14,042 nucleotides of DNA from Planctomycetaceae bacterium UBA6163 (GCA_002428205.1 DIUH01000100.1:1-14042); one strand, 5' to 3'; positions 1-7,834 are shown, counted from the stretch's first letter. The notes: generated by a model from the letters alone, not told the origin. Translations and numbers: made by a program.

Positions 1-130
1 CAGCAGGCCCCTTCGCAGCAGGCCCGGGACTCGCAGCGGGCTCAGCAGCCGCTGGTGATGCCGCCCCTCCGGCCGCAGCCGCCCTTGCGGCGGCGATCAG
101 CGCATCGGCCTCCGCTTGTTCGTTGCCCAT
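1..130 (-). CDS. Flagellar motor switch protein, FliM/FliN family (N-terminus only)
   Basis: Only the first 43 codons are present; the gene continues beyond the left edge. The visible protein starts MGNEQAEADALI and then becomes rich in Ala, Pro and Gly. The QAEADALI segment resembles the QAEIDALL motif near the N-terminus of FliM (the CheY-binding region), and some FliN/FliY proteins carry a similar motif. FliM and FliN form the cytoplasmic C-ring that sets rotation direction and receives torque from the stator. Its place directly after fliL fits fliM, the usual next gene in flbD-motA-motB-fliL-fliM-fliN clusters. The Ala/Pro-rich stretch right after the motif would also suit a FliN-type protein, so I leave the symbol open. 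The start is supported by a strong Shine-Dalgarno sequence 7 nt upstream. The gene sits 90 nt after fliL in the same direction. Confidence 0.55.
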   Translation of the reverse strand, partial: MGNEQAEADALIAAARAAAAGGAASPAAAEPAASPGPAAKGPA

Positions 131-137
131 TGATTCA

Positions 138-144
138 CCCTCCT
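138..144 (-). promoter_or_regulatory. Ribosome binding site of the fliM/fliN-type gene
   Basis: The minus strand reads AGGAGGG, a near-perfect Shine-Dalgarno sequence, 7 nt before the ATG at 130-128. It fixes the start of the truncated gene. It is the strongest such site in the window; most other genes here have weak sites or none. Confidence 0.75.
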
Positions 145-220
145 GGCTAAACTCGACACTACTGCGACTGCGTTAGCAGGATTACGTTGGAATTCGCTCC
201 TGCTTACGACTGCCCACGAA

Positions 221-772
221 TCACTCCTCGACCAACTGATAGTCGTTGAAGCCGATCCCTAGCAAGAGATCTCCTTCGAGGAGGTGGTTAGATGTCGTCA
301 AAATTCGTCTTTGCAGCAACCCCAATTGGTTCTCCGACAACTCAGAAATTTCGCTGTTACGGATTTTCATCCGGATGGCGTGCCGCAATCGTCCTTCTTT
401 TTGCGTGTATTCGGCCTTCAATTTTTCGAGATTCTTGTTGCGAACGAGTCCATAGATCCGCATTTCGACCCGGTAGGTCCGTTCGGTATCGATCGGGCTG
501 AACGTTTCGCCGAACTCACCCAGGGCAAATTCGCTGACCTTTTCTTGGTCGATCGCCTGTTCATCAGCTTTTTCTTTCTGTTCCTGGACGGTTTGCACCA
601 ATCTCGCTTCGGCCAGCGCGCTGATCTCTTCCGCCGACGGGACCAAAAAGAAAAAAAGCGCGGTTTCAAAAACCACTACGAACGAGATAAATCCGACGAT
701 GACGACCTTGGCTTTTCCGCCACCAACCGATTCGGGCGTACCCTCGGCCGACTTTGTGTCAGTTTTTTCCAT
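221..772 (-). CDS. fliL: Flagellar basal-body-associated protein FliL
   Basis: This 183-residue protein has the FliL layout: a short polar cytoplasmic N-terminus (about 1-21), one transmembrane helix (about 23-44) and a periplasmic domain to the end. A charged, probably helical linker (about 50-80) follows the membrane segment. The C-terminal region has a beta-strand portion around RTYRVEMRIYG and helices around residues 120-165, as expected for the stomatin-like FliL fold. FliL proteins surround or stabilise the MotA/MotB stator at the basal body. The gene lies between motB (60-nt gap) and the fliM/fliN-type gene, the standard position. A glutamate (E36) sits inside the hydrophobic helix, which is unusual for a simple anchor. 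The sequence is divergent from enterobacterial FliL, so the call rests on topology, size and position as much as on similarity. No strong Shine-Dalgarno precedes the ATG. Confidence 0.75.
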   Translation of the reverse strand: MEKTDTKSAEGTPESVGGGKAKVVIVGFISFVVVFETALFFFLVPSAEEISALAEARLVQTVQEQKEKADEQAIDQEKVSEFALGEFGETFSPIDTERTYRVEMRIYGLVRNKNLEKLKAEYTQKEGRLRHAIRMKIRNSEISELSENQLGLLQRRILTTSNHLLEGDLLLGIGFNDYQLVEE

Positions 773-832
773 AGTGCATCTCGCTTAGGAGCGTGAACCG
801 ATCTTTTGAATAGGGATGATCAGGTGCGAAGC

Positions 833-1561
833 TTACGGTGCTGCTTGGCCACGAGGCGCGTCGGACGATTCGTCCAGCAGGAAGACCTCTACCCGCGGCA
901 GGTCTCGCCCACCGGATGCCGTCCCGAGGGCCGCATGCTCACTGTCGCCTGCGGAGGACAACCGAAAACGTTCGGCGGGCAACTTCTGGACGTCGACCAA
1001 GTATCGCATCGTCGCCACGGAACGTTCGTAACCGAGTGTCATCGCTTGCAGGGTGCCAGCGGTCCGCGATGCAAGTTCGGGTGTCGTGTGTCCACGCACT
1101 TCGATCTTCTGCGGTTTACCGCGCAACAACTCTGCAACCAAATCTAGTTCACGTCTGGCGCGCGCATCGAGTTCTGCAGACGCGACCTCGAAAAAAATCA
1201 CCGACCCGATCGCCGTCATCTTTCCAGGACGCACAATTCTTATATGAGGATCTTCGCCATCAGGCGCCTTTTCCGGAACGCCACCCTTGGCGGTATCTTT
1301 CTTCTTCGCACGTCCCGTCGTCGACATCACGCTAAACTGGCTGGTGCGAGGTTTAATCTCACCTGGCGACATGCTTTCCAAAGTCTTCGCATACCCGAAC
1401 TGTTTGCGCATCGAGTCGACCAAAGCCTGATACTTCTTCTCCTGCTTGATCTCGCTCATCGAAACCAACATGATGAAAAACGTCAACAGCAATGACATCA
1501 TGTCGCCGAAGGTCACAACCCATTCGGGAATCATGATCGGCGCCGGTTCATCATCAGCCAT
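833..1561 (-). CDS. motB: Flagellar stator protein MotB (OmpA-domain, possibly PomB-like)
   Basis: This 242-residue protein is the peptidoglycan-anchored stator subunit, working with MotA to turn ion flow into torque. One membrane helix spans about residues 14-36 and carries the essential ion-binding aspartate, D20, in the motif FGDMMSLLLTFF. A plug/linker region follows (about 37-105), and then an OmpA/MotB peptidoglycan-binding domain (about 115-230), seen in IEVRGHT (153-159) and YERSVATMRYL. The usual GHTD motif reads GHTT, so the aspartate that commonly contacts peptidoglycan is not at its normal place, whereas the ERS arginine is kept. The helix wording is close to that of PomB/MotS sodium-type stators, but ion specificity cannot be fixed from sequence alone. 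The gene follows motA by 49 nt and precedes fliL by 60 nt, so co-transcription is likely. A GGAAAAGG stretch ahead of the ATG may serve as ribosome binding site. Confidence 0.9.
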   Translation of the reverse strand: MADDEPAPIMIPEWVVTFGDMMSLLLTFFIMLVSMSEIKQEKKYQALVDSMRKQFGYAKTLESMSPGEIKPRTSQFSVMSTTGRAKKKDTAKGGVPEKAPDGEDPHIRIVRPGKMTAIGSVIFFEVASAELDARARRELDLVAELLRGKPQKIEVRGHTTPELASRTAGTLQAMTLGYERSVATMRYLVDVQKLPAERFRLSSAGDSEHAALGTASGGRDLPRVEVFLLDESSDAPRGQAAP

Positions 1562-1610
1562 AGCGTTTTACCTTTTCCGCAACTCGACACATCGACTTAT
1601 GTCGCGGTAA

Positions 1611-2372
1611 TTATTCGGCGTTTCGTTGTTTAGGTGGCAAGAACGTGCGCAATTTTTGATCAATCGCCCGGGGGCTTTCACCCGATTGAATCGCCATCAC
1701 ACCGCGAATCGCAATTTCCAACACCGTCAATTCCATTCGGCTCAGCAATCCGAGCTTTTCCGCGAAGGGGCAAAACACGACGTTTGCCATGATCGCACCG
1801 TAAAGCGTTGTAATGAGTGCCACGGCCATACCGGCACCCAATTTTGACGGATCGCTCATGTCGGCAAGCATCATGATCAACCCCAACAGGGTCCCGATCA
1901 TTCCATACGCCGGTGCGAACCGGCCCATTTGATCCATCAACGCTTTACCGTCGCGGTGACGCGAACCGATCGCACTGGCTTCGGTCCGCAAAACTTGTTC
2001 TACAACTTCAGGCGTGCTGCCATCGACCGCCATTTGAATCCCGGTTTTAACCAACGGATTTTCGATCTCATTGATCTTGGACTCCAACGCCAACAACCCG
2101 TCGCGTCGCGCCGTTTCAGCTAAAGCGACGATCTGCTTGATCAACTTCAACTTGTCTTCGGACTTGTTAAAGAACGTTTTCAGCATCACCTTGGGCGTTG
2201 CCAACATGGTGCCCATCGGGAAGCAGATAAAACCTGCCGCGATCGATCCGCCGATAACAACAAGGATCGATGGGATATCAATAAACGCAGTTACCGGTGC
2301 GGTTCCCATTAGTATGGAACCCACAATCAGCATTGTGGCGCAAATGACTCCGATGACTGATGCAATGTCCAT
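1611..2372 (-). CDS. motA: Flagellar stator protein MotA (PomA-like)
   Basis: This 253-residue inner-membrane protein forms the ion channel with MotB and pushes on FliG. Four hydrophobic segments are visible at about 1-21, 31-51, 151-171 and 181-205, with the large cytoplasmic loop between the second and third. That loop carries the ARRDGLLALE motif (88-97), whose arginine and glutamate match the MotA residues that make electrostatic contact with FliG. The third helix has the family proline in the stretch APAYGMIGTLLGL, and the fourth holds TTLYGAIMANVVF. The N-terminus MDIASVIGVI and the spacing of the first two helices look more like the PomA/MotP (sodium) branch than like E. coli MotA; this is inference. 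It lies 72 nt after flbD and 49 nt before motB on the same strand. Confidence 0.93.
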   Translation of the reverse strand: MDIASVIGVICATMLIVGSILMGTAPVTAFIDIPSILVVIGGSIAAGFICFPMGTMLATPKVMLKTFFNKSEDKLKLIKQIVALAETARRDGLLALESKINEIENPLVKTGIQMAVDGSTPEVVEQVLRTEASAIGSRHRDGKALMDQMGRFAPAYGMIGTLLGLIMMLADMSDPSKLGAGMAVALITTLYGAIMANVVFCPFAEKLGLLSRMELTVLEIAIRGVMAIQSGESPRAIDQKLRTFLPPKQRNAE

Positions 2373-2444
2373 GGTGTTCGGCTGTTTTTTCGACTAAGTG
2401 TTCGACCTGCCAGGCGTATCGATGTCTTATAAGAGTTATGATTT

Positions 2445-2690
2445 TCAGGAAGCGGGAATCGATGGCAAAACGGCAACCGGTGCCGCAACGGGCGCAGCAG
2501 ACATCGGCAGCCAATGCTTTTGTTGCTGGTAACGGATCGCCCGATCGACCACTTCGTCCATCGACTCGCCGACGATGATTCGTTCGCCGGTCGTTAATGT
2601 GATGAACGTGTCGGGACGTTTCTCGACATAACGAATCATTTCGGCATTGAGCACGAACGGTTCGCCATCGATTCGGGTCAGCTTGATCAT
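2445..2690 (-). CDS. flbD: FlbD family flagellar protein
   Basis: This 81-residue protein starts MIKLTRIDGEPFVLNAEMIRYVE and continues with a TLTTGERIIVGESMDEVVDR segment. That is the typical pattern of the small FlbD/PF06289 family (about 60-80 residues), which is not the Caulobacter sigma-54 activator of the same name. The biochemical role is poorly defined. The family is almost always found in flagellar operons just ahead of motA, as here, and it is predicted to be cytoplasmic. After about residue 62 the chain becomes an Ala/Pro/Val-rich tail not needed for the family fold. There is no clear Shine-Dalgarno before the ATG. The 138-nt gap upstream separates it from the flavoprotein gene and is the likely place for any promoter of the flagellar block. 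Confidence 0.88.
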   Translation of the reverse strand: MIKLTRIDGEPFVLNAEMIRYVEKRPDTFITLTTGERIIVGESMDEVVDRAIRYQQQKHWLPMSAAPVAAPVAVLPSIPAS

Positions 2691-2828
2691 GGGCGTTTGC
2701 GGTCGCTGGAGTTACCTTTTGCCTAACCGGCAATCCGGTCCGGCAACTCTAGGACGCGATCGGGGGAACGTAACCAACGCAGGCGAAAACAATTCGCCAT
2801 CACAGGAGTCGCCCAGCCGCCAAATCCG

Positions 2829-3716
2829 CTACAACCGTTTGGGTCGATACAAGTCCAACGTCGCGCGGCCACCCAGCTTGGCATACAACTGGACGATTTG
2901 CCGATAACCGTCGCGCAGCTTGCCATCAGGCGAACGCTCGTCCGCTGGCGCAACAACGTCTGTGCCGCCATGATTTTCGCCGATACAGAAGAAATAGGGC
3001 GATTGCAACACATGCTGCCAACCATCGATTTCGCTGGGCAATGCACCGCCGGTGGCAAGTATAACGGCTTCGAAATCCAACGCTTGCCGGCCATCGTCGG
3101 GATCGATGACCAGCCGAAAATCGGGCGGCACCTCGCCGACAATCTCCATTTCCATCGGGTCTTCAACCGTGTCACCACCGGTTACCGGATCATCCAGGTC
3201 GACATCAACCAGTTCGATTGCCGCCACATTACACGATGTCATTACCCGACCACGCAGCAGATCGGTCTGTGCCAGACGCACCAGCCCTTCGTTGACCCAT
3301 TGCCCCACGGTGATCGGCAACGGCCGGTCGGCCCCCGGAGCATCGGCGCCGTTTTGTGCCGCGATCGCCGCAAGCGCCAATGAAGAAAGACATCCGCTGG
3401 GCAGCACCGGCAGCGGTTCACTCAACCGCGACCTCAGCGATTGGCCGACTTCACCGCGTTCAAAAACGACGACGTCATAACCGAGAAAGCGTCCGTAGAG
3501 CGCCGCTTCCAGCCCCAGCACACCGGCTCCGATCACGGCAATCCGCCCAGGCGGATCGAGCGTCATTTCGTCTTCATCGGCTTCAGCTTCAGCTTCGACA
3601 AACAATCCTGAATCCGATTGCCCCGGCACTTCAGACACATTGCCAGGGTACAAAGCACCGTCGCCGGTCGAGTCGACTGCAGTGGGATCGTCGTTCATCA
3701 TCGGTTCTTCGTTCAT
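2829..3716 (-). CDS. FAD/NAD(P)-binding oxidoreductase of unknown substrate
   Basis: With the start chosen here the protein has 295 residues. A dinucleotide-binding Rossmann motif, IAVIGAGVLGLEAA (59-72), is followed by VVVFERG, where the glutamate at the end of the second strand would bind the ribose of FAD. Further on, AVILATGG is the second nucleotide-binding signature of pyridine-nucleotide-type flavoproteins, and YFFCIGENHGG near the end resembles the terminal FAD-contacting strand. No CxxC redox disulfide is visible, so a thioredoxin-reductase-like mechanism is unlikely; the substrate is unknown. The first 50 residues are acidic and low in complexity (EAEAEADEDE), and the inner ATG at 3566-3564 would start the protein just before the Rossmann fold, so the start is uncertain. 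It begins 10 nt after the thiO stop, indicating an operon with it. Confidence 0.65.
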   Translation of the reverse strand: MNEEPMMNDDPTAVDSTGDGALYPGNVSEVPGQSDSGLFVEAEAEADEDEMTLDPPGRIAVIGAGVLGLEAALYGRFLGYDVVVFERGEVGQSLRSRLSEPLPVLPSGCLSSLALAAIAAQNGADAPGADRPLPITVGQWVNEGLVRLAQTDLLRGRVMTSCNVAAIELVDVDLDDPVTGGDTVEDPMEMEIVGEVPPDFRLVIDPDDGRQALDFEAVILATGGALPSEIDGWQHVLQSPYFFCIGENHGGTDVVAPADERSPDGKLRDGYRQIVQLYAKLGGRATLDLYRPKRL

Positions 3717-3726
3717 CGGAATGTCA

Positions 3727-4899
3727 TCACAAAGAAAGGGCTCGCTCGGATCTCGATGCCAACATGCGGCCAACACCGAATGTCGATGGATCCACCTTGG
3801 GCGTTTGTTGCTGAACTAAATCGGCGATCAATTCGGCCGTCGCCGGCGCCAAGTGAACGCCGCTGCGGAAGTGTCCGGATGCGACAAACAGATTGGCGGC
3901 ATCGGGAACCGTGCCGATGATCGGAAATCCGTCGAATGTGGCCGGCCGCAGGCCCGACCAGGTTTTTACCGGCTTGATCGCCGCAAGTTCCGGCAACAAT
4001 CCTTCCGCCCACTGGGCCAGCATCGCCAAACATTCCGGTGTCGTCCCGTTTTCAAACCCGACTTCTTCCTCACCACTGCCGACCAAAACATGGCCATCAT
4101 CGCGTGGCACGAAATAACGATGCCCTTCATTAACGACGCTGCGAAACGGCGGCGTGGGCAAACGATACAGCAACATTTGACCGCGGATCGGCACCAAACT
4201 CATCTTCAGTCCGAAATCCGCCGCCGCTTGGCCTGACCAGACACCGCCGCAAAGGACAATCGCATCGGGAACCAGTTCCAGGGAACGTCTCTCTGCCTGG
4301 CCCACGCCGGGCAACTGGTTGATGCGAAACGCCGCACGATCACCTCGGCGAACCAGTTCGCCGCTAACGCCTTCGTCGATCCGCACCCCGCCTGCTCGGC
4401 ACACGGCGGCCAACCCTCGCAACAGATCAGGCGGCCGGACCTGGCATTCCGCTTCGCTGTAAACCGCCGTTTTGAACTTCGGCGATCTCGCCCAATCAGC
4501 GATCGGCGGAACCCGCTCCGCCAATTGCCCAGCCGCCAAGCGTTCGACTTTCAACCCCAATTCTTGCCAATAATTGACACTTGCAACCAACGACGCCGCC
4601 TCGCCGGCGCTGCTGGCCAAGTAGTATCCGCCGCAAGGACGCAGCCCAACGTCGACCCCGGTTTTGTCAAGGATATCGCCGGCCCAACGCGGATAGGCTT
4701 CGTGGCTGAGTCCACGCAAACGGTCCAACGGATCGAGCGATGTGTCGGCCCTGGCCGCTGGCAAAATCCCCGCCGCGGCCCAAGTGGTCCCTTCGCCGAT
4801 CGTGCCGCGTTCCAACAAACGAACCTGCGCACCACGTTTGGCCAGTTCCCACGCAACACCCAATCCGATCACGCCGCCGCCAATGACTAGGACATCCAT
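3727..4899 (-). CDS. thiO: Glycine oxidase ThiO (FAD-dependent amine oxidase, DAO family)
   Basis: This 390-residue protein belongs to the D-amino-acid-oxidase-like flavoproteins. The N-terminal FAD motif VIGGGVIGLGVAWELA (5-20) and the ribose-binding glutamate E30 in LLERG are intact. WAAAGILPA, VPIRGQMLLYR, GLRPATFDGFPIIG and the C-terminal GHFRSGVHLAPATAELIADL are the landmarks of ThiO. The enzyme oxidises glycine to iminoglycine (dehydroglycine), which feeds the thiazole ring of thiamin through ThiG in many bacteria. No thiG, thiS or other thiamin gene lies in the window, so a wider amine-oxidase role cannot be excluded. The length is normal for the family. It sits 41 nt after the DUF2064 gene and 10 nt before the second flavoprotein gene, in the same orientation. 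Confidence 0.82.
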   Translation of the reverse strand: MDVLVIGGGVIGLGVAWELAKRGAQVRLLERGTIGEGTTWAAAGILPAARADTSLDPLDRLRGLSHEAYPRWAGDILDKTGVDVGLRPCGGYYLASSAGEAASLVASVNYWQELGLKVERLAAGQLAERVPPIADWARSPKFKTAVYSEAECQVRPPDLLRGLAAVCRAGGVRIDEGVSGELVRRGDRAAFRINQLPGVGQAERRSLELVPDAIVLCGGVWSGQAAADFGLKMSLVPIRGQMLLYRLPTPPFRSVVNEGHRYFVPRDDGHVLVGSGEEEVGFENGTTPECLAMLAQWAEGLLPELAAIKPVKTWSGLRPATFDGFPIIGTVPDAANLFVASGHFRSGVHLAPATAELIADLVQQQTPKVDPSTFGVGRMLASRSERALSL

Positions 4900-4940
4900 C
4901 GGCTGTATCGACCTTTCAAAATTTGTGTCTGGTGGAAGAT

Positions 4941-5636
4941 TTAATCGACAAGCGAAACGTGCTGAATCCTCGCCCGAATTGCTAGCGCCAGTGCAGTGTC
5001 GTCGCTGGAATCGGAACGTTCAAGCCGCTGGACCAACCGGACCAGATCGGCCCAGTGGTCGACATCCTCACGCTCTGGCAACTGGCGAACCGTCAATCCG
5101 ACCCGCTGGGCAATCGACAGCGTGTCAGTGAAGACAGACGAAGTGCCCCACGAAAGTGTCCCAAACAGCGAAAGAAATCGATCGATTTCCTGGTGCCCAC
5201 GATTCAAGCCGATCAAATAGTACCCACCATCGACCGCTGGCCCGATCACAACGTCACAGCAGTCCAAGTGTTCAAACGCCAGTTCGATGTCCGCGTGACC
5301 AAGCGTCGGCAAATCGGCCCCGATCATCACCACTCGGGTCGCACCGGCGGCAAAACAGTCGCTGAATCCACGCCACATCCGCCGGCCCAAATCGCCATCG
5401 CGCTGAACGGCGATGGTCCAGTTTGACGAAATCGCATCGGCCATTTCGCCGCATCTGGTGTCGGGTGCCACTCGCATTTGCCGACAATCGCCGACTTGAT
5501 CCAGCGATTGAGCTAAACGACGGGTGAACAATTCGTGCAACGAGGCTGCCGCGTCAAAGCCGATTTTTGCCGCCAGTCGTGTTTTGACTTGCCCCGGCTG
5601 CCAATACTTGGCCATCACAATTAACGCGTTTGCCAT
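4941..5636 (-). CDS. TIGR04282/DUF2064 family glycosyltransferase-like protein
   Basis: This 231-residue protein has a nucleotide-diphospho-sugar-transferase-like fold related to CofC/MobA nucleotidyltransferases. It starts MANALIVMAKYWQPGQVKTR, with the substrate-phosphate motif K18-T-R-L. It then shows VVMIGADLPTL, with the metal-binding aspartate, and VVIGPAVDGGYYLIGL followed by SLFGTLSWGTSSVF. These are the signature blocks of the DUF2064/TIGR04282 family. The biochemical activity of the family is not established. A longer reading frame reaches 5732, but the residues before this ATG do not look like the family, so the internal start is preferred. It is the first gene of the minus-strand run and is divergent from the kinase at 6023. 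Confidence 0.78.
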   Translation of the reverse strand: MANALIVMAKYWQPGQVKTRLAAKIGFDAAASLHELFTRRLAQSLDQVGDCRQMRVAPDTRCGEMADAISSNWTIAVQRDGDLGRRMWRGFSDCFAAGATRVVMIGADLPTLGHADIELAFEHLDCCDVVIGPAVDGGYYLIGLNRGHQEIDRFLSLFGTLSWGTSSVFTDTLSIAQRVGLTVRQLPEREDVDHWADLVRLVQRLERSDSSDDTALALAIRARIQHVSLVD

Positions 5637-6022
5637 CGCCCCATAACCAGTTTCAAAAGTGATTACATTGTCACGTTCGGCGATCAATGGGGTACAATCA
5701 ACGTTGCGTCCTTCGCCGGGCCAGACAACCAAACCGGATTGCGAATCACCGTGCTACCGACCAGGAACCGACCGCCAGGGAACCGAGTTGCCGTCACGAT
5801 CGTCTCGCGTATTCATCGGTTCACGGCCAGGTAAAGAAAATTTTACGCAATTGTCGCTGAAAATACTTACAATGTGGATTGATTCGCGATAACTTTCCGC
5901 TCACCGATAAACGATTTGCGACATTCACCCTTCGTCAATACCTTATCCCGCTTCAATCCCCTTACACTCATCTAACGGCCCAACGTCGATTTGGCAACAT
6001 CCAACCGACAGGCTTCTTTGGC
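5637..6022. other. Divergent intergenic region between the DUF2064 gene and a Ser/Thr kinase
   Basis: This 386-bp stretch separates two divergent genes and must hold promoters for both. It contains a TACAAT sequence at 5868-5873 (plus strand) that resembles a -10 box, but no -35 box at the normal spacing, and a small AT-rich hairpin at 5831-5846. I see no convincing gene. A reading frame continuing the kinase upstream to a TTG at 5879 exists but looks like untranslated leader. Confidence 0.5.
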
Positions 6023-7735
6023 ATGACGACTCCAGTCAACACAGAGCGGTTTCTCGAAATGGTGGCGAAAAGCCGCCTTGTCGAACCCGATGTGATGGCC
6101 AAGTTCACGAAGAAATTGAACGACAAGTACGGCGAGAATCTGCCGACCGATGCCAGCAAAATCGCCGCGGCGATGGTTGACGCTAAGTTGCTGACCACCT
6201 GGCACACCGACAAACTGCTCGCCGGTAAGTACAAGGGATTCTTCCTCGGTAAATACAAACTGCTCGGCCACATCGGCACCGGTGGAATGAGCAGTGTTTA
6301 TTTGGCCGAACATGTGCGAATGCAAGACAAGCGGGCGATTAAGGTTTTGCCCCGCGGCCGGGTAAAGGATGCGACCTATTTGGCTCGATTCCAACTCGAA
6401 GCCAAAGCGATCGCATCGCTGAACCACCCCAACATCGTCCTAGCGTACGACATCGATAACGAAGGCGATACGCACTACATCGTGATGGAGTACGTCGAAG
6501 GGGTCGACCTACAGGTCCTTGTTCGGCGCGACGGTCCGCTGCAACCCTCCGAGGCGGCACTTTTGATCGCCCAAGCCGCCGACGGGCTGCAACATGCCCA
6601 CCAACGCGGCGTGATTCATCGCGACGTCAAACCGGCGAACCTGTTGCTGGACCTCGACGGCAAGATCCGCCTGTTGGACATGGGCCTGGCGCTCGTTGCC
6701 GCCCAGGAAGAAGAATCGTTGACCGTTGTCCACAACGAAAACGTATTGGGTACCGCCGACTACCTCGCCCCCGAACAAGCGCTCAACAGCCACACCGTCG
6801 ACCACCGCGCGGACATCTACGGCCTGGGCTGTACGCTCTACTTTTTGTTGACCGGCAAACCGCCATTTCCCGACGGCAGTCTGGCCCAACGGATCGCCAA
6901 ACATCAACGCGAAATGCCGCCGCCGATCCGCAAAAGCCGCACCGATGTTCCTGGCGAACTTGAGGGGATTTGCGTCAAGATGATGCAGAAAGAACCTCAA
7001 TACCGTTACCAATCGGCGGCCGATGTGGCCGAGGCGTTACGCAAGTATGCCGCTCATTCCCCGTCGCCCAAATCGCTCGCCGCGGCCCGCGCCGGCGGCA
7101 GCGGAAATCGCCCCGGTTCTTCGTCACTAGCCGACGGATCGCGACGCGGTTCGTCCCGCGGGGCCGGATCGTCGGTCACGATCGAGCACGATACCGTCAG
7201 CGCCAAAGGCGACGACACGCTGGCGGGAAACCGCGCCGAAATGCTTCGCAAAGGCGGACTCTCTGCGTCCGACAGCGGACGATTGGTCAGCACGACTTCG
7301 ACCGCCGGAGACCTGTTCAGCGACAGCTTCCTCGACCTGGAAGCCGAATCGGGATACCGCGAGCCCCAAAAATCACGATCGGGTAAATCGGGAACCACCA
7401 GCAAATCGGCCACCGGCAAATCCGCGCCGCTGACCGGTCGTCGCAGCGATGGTGCCAGAATCGTCGGTGACGGCTCTGAAATCGGCTCTGAAATCCTGTC
7501 TCAGGGCAAAGTGGGCAGCGATGTCCTCAGCGGCAGTGGATCGTTTCGTGCCCCCAGCAAGTCGGCGATCACAGGCCGATCACAGTCGCCGACCGGCCGA
7601 TCCCAAGTGCACCCGAATCCGGCCGCTGCCCCAGACCCCAGGCCAACAATCAGCCGGTGGATGATCGCTATTTTATTGCTCCTCTTTCTGCTCGCGATCG
7701 CAATCGGTTACGCTCTGGCACTTCTAACCTCCTAG
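6023..7735 (+). CDS. Membrane-anchored Ser/Thr protein kinase (PknB-like, planctomycete type)
   Basis: From this ATG the protein has 570 residues. Residues 1-70 form a helical N-terminal domain of a kind often seen ahead of planctomycete kinases. The kinase domain spans about 78-335: glycine loop IGTGGMSSVY (84-93), ATP lysine K107, helix-C glutamate E126, catalytic HRDVKPAN (199-206) and APE-like LAPEQ (248-252). The DFG motif reads DMG (219-221); the metal-binding aspartate is kept. A long Ser/Gly/Lys/Arg-rich linker (about 340-540) with repeated TGKS/TGRS/SGKS units follows, then one hydrophobic helix (about 547-567) three residues from the end. There is therefore no extracellular sensor: kinase and linker should both be cytoplasmic, held by a tail anchor. 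Its substrate is unknown. A TTG 48 codons upstream is in frame but less likely. No Shine-Dalgarno is visible. Confidence 0.85.
   Translation: MTTPVNTERFLEMVAKSRLVEPDVMAKFTKKLNDKYGENLPTDASKIAAAMVDAKLLTTWHTDKLLAGKYKGFFLGKYKLLGHIGTGGMSSVYLAEHVRMQDKRAIKVLPRGRVKDATYLARFQLEAKAIASLNHPNIVLAYDIDNEGDTHYIVMEYVEGVDLQVLVRRDGPLQPSEAALLIAQAADGLQHAHQRGVIHRDVKPANLLLDLDGKIRLLDMGLALVAAQEEESLTVVHNENVLGTADYLAPEQALNSHTVDHRADIYGLGCTLYFLLTGKPPFPDGSLAQRIAKHQREMPPPIRKSRTDVPGELEGICVKMMQKEPQYRYQSAADVAEALRKYAAHSPSPKSLAAARAGGSGNRPGSSSLADGSRRGSSRGAGSSVTIEHDTVSAKGDDTLAGNRAEMLRKGGLSASDSGRLVSTTSTAGDLFSDSFLDLEAESGYREPQKSRSGKSGTTSKSATGKSAPLTGRRSDGARIVGDGSEIGSEILSQGKVGSDVLSGSGSFRAPSKSAITGRSQSPTGRSQVHPNPAAAPDPRPTISRWMIAILLLLFLLAIAIGYALALLTS
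7471..7494 (+). repeat. 12-bp perfect tandem duplication inside the kinase linker
   Basis: The sequence CGGCTCTGAAAT occurs twice in a row, in frame, giving a repeated Gly-Ser-Glu-Ile unit in the low-complexity linker. It is probably a recent slippage duplication, since the copies are identical at the DNA level. Confidence 0.85.
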
Positions 7736-7834
7736 CTCGCACCAGCGACGACACGGTTTTAACGCGGCGCAAAGTGATGGTGGTCATTCATCCAGCCGCA
7801 CAAACCGATTTGCCATGGAAAATGCCGATTCGCC

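Noticed and set aside
284..796. 170-residue open frame on the plus strand opposite fliL
   Set aside because: It is antisense to a well-supported flagellar gene, has no recognisable domain, and its composition is that of a shadow frame.
4667..4852. Additional minus-strand frames inside thiO
   Set aside because: They are out-of-frame shadows of an intact flavoprotein gene, caused by high GC and few stop codons.
5842..5873. Possible sigma-70 promoter with TACAAT at 5868-5873
   Set aside because: The only -35-like sequences lie at unsuitable spacings (11 or 20 nt), so I could not support a full promoter.
5879..6022. In-frame extension of the first kinase to a TTG start
   Set aside because: The 48 extra residues do not resemble the planctomycete kinase N-terminus, and an ATG at 6023 begins exactly where the expected helical domain starts.
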